Below, piece by piece: positions 28,120 through 37,237 of a DNA stretch of 64,000 nt (position 1 is its first letter; every line of letters begins with the position of its first letter). The DNA lies in the IMG/VR virus record IMGVR_UViG_3300008952_000019, positions 27,449-91,448 of that record; one strand, written 5' to 3'. Below the pieces are notes generated by a model. It saw only the letters and a program-made list of their open reading frames with translations, was not told where the DNA came from and searched no databases. The position numbers were made by a program, and so were the translations under genes. This DNA comes from a virus.

Positions 28120-31100
28120 TATATCACCGTTACTGTTCCTTCAATTGTTACTTGTTCTGACATTGTTAAAGGTCCGACTAATGCAGTATTTTTATTAGAG
28201 GCACCATACGTACTTACTGTACTTATCGTGTCATCATTTTGGTATTGATATGGAATTATTGTAAAATCACCATCAAGACTTGCGTTCATCATACCACCTG
28301 TTACGGAATTGGCACTAGGAACTAAGGCTTGTGAAACAGAGGTTTGAAGATGTTTTACTAATATTTTTTGACCATTAACTAATGCATCCGTAAAATTTAA
28401 TGTATTATTGCCTACTGTATAATCACTTACAGGAAGTATTACGTTATTTTTTATAACTAATACACTTTCTTTAGTCGGTGGTGTAGCAGACAGAGCCATG
28501 CTTGTTTCTCCACCTGCAGCAGTCATAGAATCTTCAATAAAATTTTGTACAATATTAGCAGATCTAGGTTTAAATGCCATTATTTCAACTTCATCTCCTA
28601 CATTTAAAATAAAACCCAAATCTATTTTAAAAGTATTAGCATTTAATGTGTAATCAGATCCTGATAATTTAACACCATTTAAAAATACCTCAAAATGTCC
28701 GTTTGTTAATGCCGAAGAACTATTTACTGTTGTTTCTCCTCCAGCAGCAGTATAAGTAGATTTACTATAAATCGCTAATGTCGAATCAGTCGATGTAACA
28801 GTTCTTGTTGCAATAATTTCAAAAGAATCACCATTAGTTAAAGTAACATTATTTAAAAATACACGATATGGTGCTTGTGTAGCGGTTGCAGTATAATCCG
28901 AACCTTTTAATTTGGCACCTTTGTGATAACATTCTACATAACCTGTAGCATAAGGTTCTGCAAGATCAAAATATGTTTCACTGCCTGTTGCAGTCCATTC
29001 TTGTTTGAAGTATATAACATTAGCACTTACTAATTTACCACCTTGGTTAACCATATCAATTGTATCACCTAGTCTTGCGGCAGTTGCTAATCTAATAGTT
29101 GAACCATCTAAAGAATCAAAATCGTCTTGGAGTAATTTAATACCGTTTAAAAATACATCTACGTTACCAGGAGCATATGAAAAATTAAATACATCTTTAG
29201 TAGTTTCGTTTATTACTTCTGAATACCGTGTAATAGTAGTACCAGATGCTGTATTAACCCATTTATCAGCTGAACTATTATAAATTAATGTATCTCCATC
29301 TCCTAAAGCACTTATTTCAGAATCTGACAGTTGGGCGACTGTAGTAACTGCATCTCCTAATTCAAATTGGCCTGTGTTTGCATTATATGATAAAATTTTT
29401 CCATCTGCTAAACCTGTTACTGCATCAACATTACCTAATGTGTTTAAATTTATTGGTTCTGCTTTCCATGTTGTATCACTGGCATCATATACTAATCCGT
29501 AACCCGAAAGTAATGTTCCGGTTGTGCTTACATTACCTAAATCTCCTAATGCTCCGCCTAGCGGAGTTTCTGTGTTTACTGAAGATACATAATAAGGTTT
29601 TCCTGATTTAAAATAAACTGTTCCTCCTGTTGTAGGTTGGGTCGGAGGCGTTTGTAAATCTGTTTCTAAATGTATACCTAATTGGGCAGTTAATGGAGCT
29701 CCGTGAGGAACATATAATGGTTTATTAAGTCCGTCTTGGACAATTATTGGATCAGACGATTCTGATTCTTGTTGATTAATAACAAATTTACCACTTGGGG
29801 CACTTGTACCTATACCTACTCTACCTTCGCTATAATAGATGCTACCTAAAATTGTGCCTGCCAACCATTGTGATGCAATATCTTTTAATACAAATGTTTT
29901 ATTTAAATCATCCCATACTATTGTCCATCCTTCTCTAGTACTATCTAATACACCAGTTTGAATATCAGATAATTGGTTAAAAGTTTGTGATGTTATATCT
30001 GTTAAATAACCTGCACTTGCGTGATTACCCCAACCATGGGCAGTAACTCCTAATTGTGAATTAGATAGTACCCCAGGATCGATTTCTAAAGTATCACTAG
30101 TTGTTATTATAGCATTACCAGAACTAGTTGTTATACCTGTTCCGGCAGTAATAGATGTTAACCCTGTAACCCATTGTAATGCAGATCCGTTTGTACTTAA
30201 ATATTGCCCATTAGTTCCTGTTCCTACATCTAATTCAGAAATAGTTATAGAATTTGCAGGTAGATCTAATCTACCACCATTATTAACTAATGTTACACCA
30301 TTTCCTGCACCAATTTGAGTATCTGTTCCTAAAACAATTTTTTCTACTTGTAAACCATCAGCACTAGATTTTATAGTTACAGGATTTGCGCCTCCTAATA
30401 TCATTGCAGGAGGCATAGATAATATACCATTTGATTCTGTTATTAAGTTAGAACCTAGATCTAAAGTATTAGCAAAAACAGTTCTCCATGGTAATGTTTC
30501 TGCTCCTATATTATAAGTTCCTGATACACCAGGTATAATATTTTCTCCAACAGATGTTAATGATACAGATATTGTTATTTCTTTATCGCCTGATGCATTA
30601 TCTGTTGTAATACCTATACCTGCACCTTCAATAAATTCTAATGATCTAGAACTATCCATAGATATTACAGGTTGTCCACTAACTATTATTGTTTTTAGAT
30701 AATCTGTAAAACCTACTTTTAATACACCTGTACTAGTTTCTGTTAATGTATAACCTTCTGTAACATCAAATTCTAAACTTTTAGCATTAACAAATGTTTG
30801 ATTGTTATATATAAAATCTGCAGATGCTGGTGATATCCATGTTAATCCCCCTGATGATCCTAAACCTAGTACTTGACCAGCAGTACCTGATCCTCCTCCT
30901 ATATCCATTTGAGGAATTCCTACACCGTTTGGAGCAATAGCACTTGTTGTAGAAAATGTTACTCCCATAAATCTAACTTTTACGATTGCATTGTATACAG
31001 GAGCATTTACAAATGTTAATGTTGTTCCATCAACCGAATATGCATTATCAGCACCCGGGTTTTGTACTATTCCATTTACTGTTATTAAAAGTTGATTGGC

Positions 31101-31904
31101 CGAAGCTGCAGACTGAGAAAGTGTATATACTTTAGTAGTTGCGTCACCATAAAATGTATCTACATAATATGTACTTTGAGACAATTTTATAGGAGTTATA
31201 CTTCCATCTGCAACGGTTGCTTGAACTGTATCCATATTAAGATAAGTTACAGTAACATCCATTCCATTAGGTATATTGCCACTAAATACTAATTTTGACG
31301 GAGCAGTACCGACAATAGTATATGATGCCGGTGGTTGATATAAATTATCTACAAATACTAAAATATCTGTAGGTGACGGGGGGACTCTAGTTAATGTAAA
31401 TTCTGAAGTTGAACCATCAGCAGAAAAAGTATCTACAGATAAATTTGCTTGAGTCGTAGTTGCTAATGTAAGTTTACCCGTTGAGGCATCAGTTGTAAGT
31501 TGTATACCCGAACCAGCAATAAATTCAACTTCTCCTGAGGGAGGAACATTTAAATTAGACTGTCCTGAAACTGTTATAGTTTCAAATCCGCCTTTAGCAG
31601 GGATGAACGTGCCAGTAGAATGTTCATACTTAAGAACATCACCGTCTACTAAACCTGTTTCGTTAACATCTCCTAAATCGAGAATATTACCGCCACCAAT
31701 AGATGTCCAAATAGAATTAGTTAAATCATTGGGGTTTTTAGAATATCCTTCAAATTTACCAGTATTAGTATTATATCGTATAATACCTTCTGCTGGACTA
31801 GAAGGTCGTTGGGCAGTTGTACCAGTAGGAACTGTCAATCCTTCTGTTCCACGAATAACTGGATCTATTTTTATTGTTTTTCCTGAAACATATGTTCTGC
31901 TCAT
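28119..31904 (-). CDS. Modular tail fibre (1,261 aa)
   Basis: Starts MSRTYVSGKTIKIDP and then has a 'RPSSPAEGIIRYNTNTGKFEGY' type collar. Repeats include DGDVLKYEHSTGTF-type units, ITVSGQ modules followed by (F)IAGSGIQLTTDAS, 'WGNHASAGYL' hinge units, and near residues 960-1190 four or five beta modules of the pattern FLNGVKLxxxDYxxxxxxxxL. That last module is the same kind as IDGVTQKPGVDY in the beta-propeller fibre at 34889-36895. The C-terminus ends in a TVEGTVTVI-type tip. TAATG coupling to two very short genes downstream suggests these are its tips or caps. A structural, host-contacting fibre is the clear inference. Confidence 0.8.
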   Translation of the reverse strand: MSRTYVSGKTIKIDPVIRGTEGLTVPTGTTAQRPSSPAEGIIRYNTNTGKFEGYSKNPNDLTNSIWTSIGGGNILDLGDVNETGLVDGDVLKYEHSTGTFIPAKGGFETITVSGQSNLNVPPSGEVEFIAGSGIQLTTDASTGKLTLATTTQANLSVDTFSADGSTSEFTLTRVPPSPTDILVFVDNLYQPPASYTIVGTAPSKLVFSGNIPNGMDVTVTYLNMDTVQATVADGSITPIKLSQSTYYVDTFYGDATTKVYTLSQSAASANQLLITVNGIVQNPGADNAYSVDGTTLTFVNAPVYNAIVKVRFMGVTFSTTSAIAPNGVGIPQMDIGGGSGTAGQVLGLGSSGGLTWISPASADFIYNNQTFVNAKSLEFDVTEGYTLTETSTGVLKVGFTDYLKTIIVSGQPVISMDSSRSLEFIEGAGIGITTDNASGDKEITISVSLTSVGENIIPGVSGTYNIGAETLPWRTVFANTLDLGSNLITESNGILSMPPAMILGGANPVTIKSSADGLQVEKIVLGTDTQIGAGNGVTLVNNGGRLDLPANSITISELDVGTGTNGQYLSTNGSALQWVTGLTSITAGTGITTSSGNAIITTSDTLEIDPGVLSNSQLGVTAHGWGNHASAGYLTDITSQTFNQLSDIQTGVLDSTREGWTIVWDDLNKTFVLKDIASQWLAGTILGSIYYSEGRVGIGTSAPSGKFVINQQESESSDPIIVQDGLNKPLYVPHGAPLTAQLGIHLETDLQTPPTQPTTGGTVYFKSGKPYYVSSVNTETPLGGALGDLGNVSTTGTLLSGYGLVYDASDTTWKAEPINLNTLGNVDAVTGLADGKILSYNANTGQFELGDAVTTVAQLSDSEISALGDGDTLIYNSSADKWVNTASGTTITRYSEVINETTKDVFNFSYAPGNVDVFLNGIKLLQDDFDSLDGSTIRLATAARLGDTIDMVNQGGKLVSANVIYFKQEWTATGSETYFDLAEPYATGYVECYHKGAKLKGSDYTATATQAPYRVFLNNVTLTNGDSFEIIATRTVTSTDSTLAIYSKSTYTAAGGETTVNSSSALTNGHFEVFLNGVKLSGSDYTLNANTFKIDLGFILNVGDEVEIMAFKPRSANIVQNFIEDSMTAAGGETSMALSATPPTKESVLVIKNNVILPVSDYTVGNNTLNFTDALVNGQKILVKHLQTSVSQALVPSANSVTGGMMNASLDGDFTIIPYQYQNDDTISTVSTYGASNKNTALVGPLTMSEQVTIEGTVTVI

Positions 31905-31918
31905 TCATAAATTCCTTA

Positions 31919-34879
31919 TTAATTTGTTCCCCATTGGGCATCACCTTGAAGCACTTTCAGTTCGTCTCCTGCTGCAGGTGCAGGAACTAATCCAGCAGTA
32001 CCAGCCGCACTAGCCGAAGCAGCACCAAACGGAAATAATGCAGTAATATCTACTATTTTTATAACACCATTCATATTAGAATGGGCACCACATTGGTAAA
32101 CGTAATCACCCGAAATAGTTTGTGGTACTGTCCAAAATACTAAATTATCTACTTGCCCTTGGGCATTCGCTTCCGTAAACCATTGTTGAGACGTTGAATT
32201 CCAAAATCGCAATCCTGTATTATAATCATTTGTTGCACCAGTTACTCCTTCTCCGGTTGATGTTTTAATTCTAAATGGATGGCCACTACAATCTAAATCA
32301 AAACAATATGTATGTCCAGACATTAAATAAATTGTTGGACTTACCGCTGCGGTTACTCCATCTATTTTTTTCATAGTAGTTGTATCTAATGTTATATCTT
32401 CTATCACATAATCATATGTAGGAGTTGTTACTTTAAATGTTCTTGCCGCAAATGACTTAGAATTGTATTGTATATCACTAGTATCGGGTAAAGAATTAGT
32501 AATTGTTATACTGTCATTGATAGTACTAGTAACTAGAGTTATACCAGTACCAGCAACCATAGTTAATGTATCTGCAGGATCACTTGCAGATATAGTACCT
32601 TGTCCTGCTACTGCAATATTTTTATATGTATCTTGGCTTGTTGCTGACGCAGAAATTATTACTTTATCGTTTGTAGCATCTGTTGTTAATGTTACATTTG
32701 ACCCTGCTTCAAAAGTTAATGTATCTGTAGGTGTATCTGCTACAACATTAGTTTCGCCTGAAACTGCTATTGTTGTAAATGCAGTACTAGCATTTGCAGA
32801 GTTTGTAATAGTTATTTCGTCTGCTGAAGAATCTGAAGATATATTAATACCAGTTCCTGCAACAAAAGTTAAAACATCAGGTGCTTGATCTGCTACAACA
32901 TCAGCAAAACCAGATACACTAATAGTACCAAATGCATTTGTAGACGACCCTCCACCCCCGGATGCAGTAGAATTAATTGTAACAGTTTTTGCAGACGAAT
33001 CTGTTGCTATTATAACATTATCTCCAGCAACAAATGTTACTGTATCTTCTACACCACTTGCTATTATACTAGGTTGACCTGACACTGAAATTGTTTTAAA
33101 CAAATTTGAAGCATCTTGAGAAATAGTTAACACATCTGCAGATATCGAAGTTGTAATACCTGTTCCGCCTAATATTGATAATGCATCTTCGGAACTGTTA
33201 GCAATAGCTGATCCTGCATCCGAAGTTATAGTTTTCCATAAATCTTGGGTAGTTCCGCTGCCTGATCCGCTACCGGTAGAATTAATTGTAATTGTATTTG
33301 TGCTTGCATCTAAAATAGTATCAACATTTGTGCCTCCGGCAAATATAAGTTCTTCTGTTACATCTGTAGCAGTTTTAGATCCACCTGTATCAGCAGTAAC
33401 TTTATAAAATACACCTGTAGGCACTTCTGTTGATTTTGCTACCCGTAACCATTCTCCACTATTACTTGTTGCAGAAAAATATAATTCGTTGTTTGCTACA
33501 CCAACACAACCCGGATATGTACCAGCAGGTATAGCACTTTCTAAACCACTTTTTAAACTAAAACTATTTTTAAATAAAACATTATGAGGTACTATTAAAT
33601 TACCACCAACAGTTAGATCCCCTAGAAATTCTGATTCTGTAGCTGTAATTTTAAATCTTGTATTACCTTGATTAGTAAAAGTAAATAAGGGTCTATTTAT
33701 TACTGCTGCAGGTGTCCCATATGCATAATCTGTAACATCACTACCTCGTCTGACAGTAAATTCCATCATAGAAGTAGTACCTGTATCTTTAGCAACAGCT
33801 ACTTCTGATATAATATTAATAGGAGATATTGCTGAATTAGATTCTACTCCTCCCCGTAGTGCAGGAGCTAAAGATGATGTAGATGTCGAAGCATTAGATA
33901 ATTCTAAAAAATCATCTGTTGCATCTGCTAATTTGCCCCTTAAAAATATTTCTTTATCTGTAGTACCAGGTTGATTAATAGTAATAGTATTACCAAATTG
34001 TAATGTATTTTGAAATATCAAACTTCCGGCAAATGTTAAATCTCCTGCTAATGTAAAATCACCTGTATTTTTTACATAACCAGATTCTAAAGAAAATACA
34101 TTATTTGATAAATCTAATCCTGTACCTGCGGTATAAGCAATAGCCGCAGCATCTATAGTTATTTCATCATTTGTTTGAGAAACGGTTATGTTAGTGCCTC
34201 CTAAAATACTTCTAAATTGTAAAGCATTAGTAGTACTGTCTTTAGCATAAAAAACTTGGCCTTCGCCTGCGCCTCTATTTGATCCTAAATTTTCTTCACC
34301 TGTGTTTTCAACAAATTCTAATGCTCCTTCGGCAGTATTAACTCTTAAAAATTTATGTTGTTGACCGGTAAATGTACTAGGAGTATCAGTTAATAATGTA
34401 AATTCTGAAACACCTGATCCGCCGCTGCTTCCAGCAGGCTTATCTACTGGTTGCCATTGGCTTGCACTTGAAACCCAATGAAGTATTTGACCATCAGTGG
34501 CACCTATAGTAACATCATTTAAATTAGTTAATGTTTGGGCTGTTATACTTGTTAAATAATTAAATGATGCATGATTACCCCAACTGTATGCAGTTTGAGC
34601 ATTTGTTAATGTGTTTTGGGTATCAATAGTTAATGCTATTGATCCTGAAGCAGTAATAGGTCCACCTGTTAATCCAGTTCCTGTATCTATTTGTGTAACA
34701 GTACCTGTTCCTGTACCAACAAATTCACTATGTAATAACACTCTATGACCACCTACAGTAGCACCATCATGTATTCGTATTGTATTAAGATCAGTATCTA
34801 CAGTTACTTCACCTTGAGCTCCGGTAAATGTTGCGTGTTGGACTGTACTGCCTCTTCTAAATTTAACTTCTGTACTCAT
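31919..34879 (-). CDS. Tail fibre with Mtd-like N-terminus, tandem VSG repeats and C-terminal cupredoxin-like domain
   Basis: A 986-residue protein. Residues 1-50 (MSTEVKFRRGST, then EVTVDTDLNTIRIHDG) match the N-terminal domain of phage fibres related to Mtd. A 'WGNHASFNYLTSIT' hinge follows. Residues of about 550-800 hold five tandem repeats of about 50 residues (TISVSG, then DTLTFVAG, then TDxxxDxITI). Residues of about 806-945 look like a cupredoxin: HPFRIKT supplies a His, and YQCGAHSNMNG supplies Cys, His and Met (C-x2-H-x2-M). This is the most complete copper-type ligand set in the window. The spacing is shorter than in plastocyanin, so metal binding is unproven. Confidence 0.8.
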   Translation of the reverse strand: MSTEVKFRRGSTVQHATFTGAQGEVTVDTDLNTIRIHDGATVGGHRVLLHSEFVGTGTGTVTQIDTGTGLTGGPITASGSIALTIDTQNTLTNAQTAYSWGNHASFNYLTSITAQTLTNLNDVTIGATDGQILHWVSSASQWQPVDKPAGSSGGSGVSEFTLLTDTPSTFTGQQHKFLRVNTAEGALEFVENTGEENLGSNRGAGEGQVFYAKDSTTNALQFRSILGGTNITVSQTNDEITIDAAAIAYTAGTGLDLSNNVFSLESGYVKNTGDFTLAGDLTFAGSLIFQNTLQFGNTITINQPGTTDKEIFLRGKLADATDDFLELSNASTSTSSLAPALRGGVESNSAISPINIISEVAVAKDTGTTSMMEFTVRRGSDVTDYAYGTPAAVINRPLFTFTNQGNTRFKITATESEFLGDLTVGGNLIVPHNVLFKNSFSLKSGLESAIPAGTYPGCVGVANNELYFSATSNSGEWLRVAKSTEVPTGVFYKVTADTGGSKTATDVTEELIFAGGTNVDTILDASTNTITINSTGSGSGSGTTQDLWKTITSDAGSAIANSSEDALSILGGTGITTSISADVLTISQDASNLFKTISVSGQPSIIASGVEDTVTFVAGDNVIIATDSSAKTVTINSTASGGGGSSTNAFGTISVSGFADVVADQAPDVLTFVAGTGINISSDSSADEITITNSANASTAFTTIAVSGETNVVADTPTDTLTFEAGSNVTLTTDATNDKVIISASATSQDTYKNIAVAGQGTISASDPADTLTMVAGTGITLVTSTINDSITITNSLPDTSDIQYNSKSFAARTFKVTTPTYDYVIEDITLDTTTMKKIDGVTAAVSPTIYLMSGHTYCFDLDCSGHPFRIKTSTGEGVTGATNDYNTGLRFWNSTSQQWFTEANAQGQVDNLVFWTVPQTISGDYVYQCGAHSNMNGVIKIVDITALFPFGAASASAAGTAGLVPAPAAGDELKVLQGDAQWGTN

Positions 34880-34888
34880 TTTATTTCC

Positions 34889-36895
34889 TCAAACTACTGT
34901 TTGTCCTAAAAATTTATAAACTTTGCCTGTGTCATTTGAACCATAACCAGTTCTTGTTATGACATATAATTCTTTATTAATATCTTCTCCAAATCCTATA
35001 ATAAATTCAGATAAACTAATTGCAATAGGATTTAATTGAGCTATCGAGTATACTCCTGTTAGCGGTTCTTTTAAATAATATATAACACCCGATGCATCAC
35101 TCCAATCCTTACTCCAATCTGCAAAAACATATTTTCCGATTAATTCTGTACAAGTAGATCCCCTATAAATATTTCCGCCTATAATAGATAATCCTTGGGT
35201 ATGATCATATTCTGCCGCAGGAGATATCATTCCATTCATAAATGTCTGCACATCAGTTCCTTCAGCAGTAGCAACAGAAATACCATGATTTAAATCATAT
35301 ACATTTGTACCTTCTTTAACACTCCACCCATGGTTTTCTCCTTTACCTACAATTTTAATACTTTCTTTATTACTTTGCCCTACATCTCCTACCCATACTT
35401 TATTTGTTGTTTGGTCTATACTTATTTTATAAGGATTTCTAAATCCTCTAGCAAAAATTTCTTCTTTATTTGTTGAATGATCTTTATATGGATTATCAGT
35501 AGGTATTGAATACAATCCATATTCTGAAGAACCTTGATCAATGTTTATTCTTAAAATTTTTCCTAATAAACTAGTTTTACTTTGTCCATTTGCTTGTGCA
35601 GTTGCCTGACCATTGCCTCCATCACCTGTACCTATATACAAATAACCATCTGTTCCAAACGCTAGAGCTCCGCCATTATGTGTCGAAAATGGTTGATCGA
35701 ATCGCATTATAATATCTTCTGTAGTACCCGATACATCGTCATTTGCTGGATCTGCTACTGTATATTTTGCTATAATACTTTCATGATCTATTCCTGCTCC
35801 TGATTTAGGTGCAGAATAATAAACAAAAACCCAACCATTAGAATTAAAGTTAGGATGAAATGCTAACCCTAGTAAACCTCGTTCATCATATGAACTTGTT
35901 AATGTTTGTATTTTAGACGATAAATCTAAAAATGGGGTTGACAAAAGTACCGCACCCTTGTATACTTTAATTTTGCCTCCTTGTTCAGCAATAAACAATC
36001 TAGTATCATGTCCTGTATTAGTTAATACTGTCGGTGCATTTAATCCTGAAGTTATTACAGGATCTATATTAACACCGACATCATCAGATATAAATCCAAA
36101 ATCAGAACTAGATGTTGATAGTTGTAAATTACCATTATCTGTTGGCAATAATCCTCTATCTTCTTTATTAAGTGTATAATCAGGTGTTTTTATTCTTATT
36201 AAATTTTCTTCACTTGTAATAACAATACCATCGCCTGCTATTAATCTTTTAAATTCTAAATTAACATTACTTTTTGCTTTAAACACACCTATACCATCTG
36301 TATTGGTACCAGCATTACTTGCAGTATTTGCTTCTCCTCCGACAGCTCCTGGAGGTGTTTGCCATGTTAATGTACCGCTTCCGTCAGTCATTAAAAATTG
36401 GCCTGATGTACCGTCAGCACTAGGATATGAAATATCACTAATTTGTACTTTACCGCCTGAGCCGGGTGTTAATTTTAAATTAGACGAAGGAGCCGATTTA
36501 ATACCATGAGTATTAACATTTAAGTCTCCTCCTAAAACAGGGGTAGAATCATCAATTACAGCAGTAAATTGTTCTGTATACGCCAATGTTTGACTTGCAC
36601 CAGGTATTGCTCTATACACTATAAGAGCTGTTTCGTCTTCTTCTAGTGTTGAACTGAATGCAATCTGGGTTCCATTAGCTAAATTTGTTACACTATAATC
36701 AACTCCTGGTTTTTGTGTTACACCATCTATACTAACATCTAAGGCTGCAACATCTTTAGGTGCTCCTGTTGTTAGAGTAAACGAAGTACCTGGTCCGGTC
36801 ACAGTTTCATGTTGAAAATTAGGTATATTTTGTATATCATCATAATCAACTGCGGCTAATACCGCTTCATATCGTTGACCGTAATAAACACCCAT
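34889..36895 (-). CDS. Tail-fibre-type protein fused to a glucose/sorbosone dehydrogenase-like beta-propeller
   Basis: A 668-residue protein with two halves. Residues 1-270 are fibre-like: MGVYYGQRYEAVLAAVDYDD, an IDGVTQKPGVDY module, and a stem with LGGDLNVNTHGI. Residues of about 280-665 read as the six-bladed GSDH/YliI-type propeller: ERGLLGLAFHPNF (338-350), STHNGGALAFGTDGYLYIGT (404-423) with the His of the family's catalytic 'HNGG' at 406, GFRNPYKISID (484-494) with Arg486, and GGNIYRG near 573-579. Cellular relatives oxidise sugars using PQQ. Here it may be an enzyme or a lectin-like sugar binder. It is coupled to the upstream gene by TAATG. Confidence 0.8.
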   Translation of the reverse strand: MGVYYGQRYEAVLAAVDYDDIQNIPNFQHETVTGPGTSFTLTTGAPKDVAALDVSIDGVTQKPGVDYSVTNLANGTQIAFSSTLEEDETALIVYRAIPGASQTLAYTEQFTAVIDDSTPVLGGDLNVNTHGIKSAPSSNLKLTPGSGGKVQISDISYPSADGTSGQFLMTDGSGTLTWQTPPGAVGGEANTASNAGTNTDGIGVFKAKSNVNLEFKRLIAGDGIVITSEENLIRIKTPDYTLNKEDRGLLPTDNGNLQLSTSSSDFGFISDDVGVNIDPVITSGLNAPTVLTNTGHDTRLFIAEQGGKIKVYKGAVLLSTPFLDLSSKIQTLTSSYDERGLLGLAFHPNFNSNGWVFVYYSAPKSGAGIDHESIIAKYTVADPANDDVSGTTEDIIMRFDQPFSTHNGGALAFGTDGYLYIGTGDGGNGQATAQANGQSKTSLLGKILRINIDQGSSEYGLYSIPTDNPYKDHSTNKEEIFARGFRNPYKISIDQTTNKVWVGDVGQSNKESIKIVGKGENHGWSVKEGTNVYDLNHGISVATAEGTDVQTFMNGMISPAAEYDHTQGLSIIGGNIYRGSTCTELIGKYVFADWSKDWSDASGVIYYLKEPLTGVYSIAQLNPIAISLSEFIIGFGEDINKELYVITRTGYGSNDTGKVYKFLGQTVV

Positions 36896-37227
36896 TATGT
36901 TCTCTCCAGTATACTTGCAAATATTTCACAATCTGTATGTGTAGATGCTACTCTAAGTTGATCATTTGCTTCTAAGTTAATAGGTCTATCTAAACTTAAT
37001 GTTGTATTTGGTGGTATTGGTACTTTTGACAATATAGTCATATCTGCTGTACCGCTATTATCATACACCTTTATTGTTATTTGCAAATTAGATGTCGCGT
37101 GTTTATTTGCTATATATAAACCATGAATAATAGCCGCTATCTGATTTGCTTGATTAGCCGTATACATAGTTTCATCTGTATTTGCTACACTAATTGTATG
37201 AGCTGCGTTTTTAAATGCACTTGCCAT
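36895..37227 (-). CDS. Small virion protein of marine T4-like phage type (110 aa)
   Basis: A 110-residue beta-rich protein: MASAFKNAAHTISVANTDE at the N-terminus, IHGLYIANKHATSNLQIT in the middle, then IPPNTTLSLDRPINLEANDQ and ASILERT at the end. This arrangement (short strands, a 'PINLEANDxL' loop, a closing strand) is one I associate with small structural proteins of marine myoviruses, though no function is known to me. It starts 10 nt after the 1,501-residue gene and is coupled to the propeller fibre by TAATG, so it may join or cap one of them. Confidence 0.7.
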   Translation of the reverse strand: MASAFKNAAHTISVANTDETMYTANQANQIAAIIHGLYIANKHATSNLQITIKVYDNSGTADMTILSKVPIPPNTTLSLDRPINLEANDQLRVASTHTDCEIFASILERT

Positions 37228-37237
37228 AATTTATCCG

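Noticed and set aside
32050-32465. A phage-borne photosynthetic plastocyanin (auxiliary metabolic gene)
   Set aside because: The cupredoxin-like domain is fused to a fibre, its ligand spacing differs from plastocyanin, and related copies have lost the ligands.
31919-34879. Possible diversity-generating retroelement, because the fibre has an Mtd-like N-terminus
   Set aside because: No reverse transcriptase, no C-type-lectin variable end and no template/variable repeat pair is visible in the window. The C-terminus is cupredoxin-like instead.
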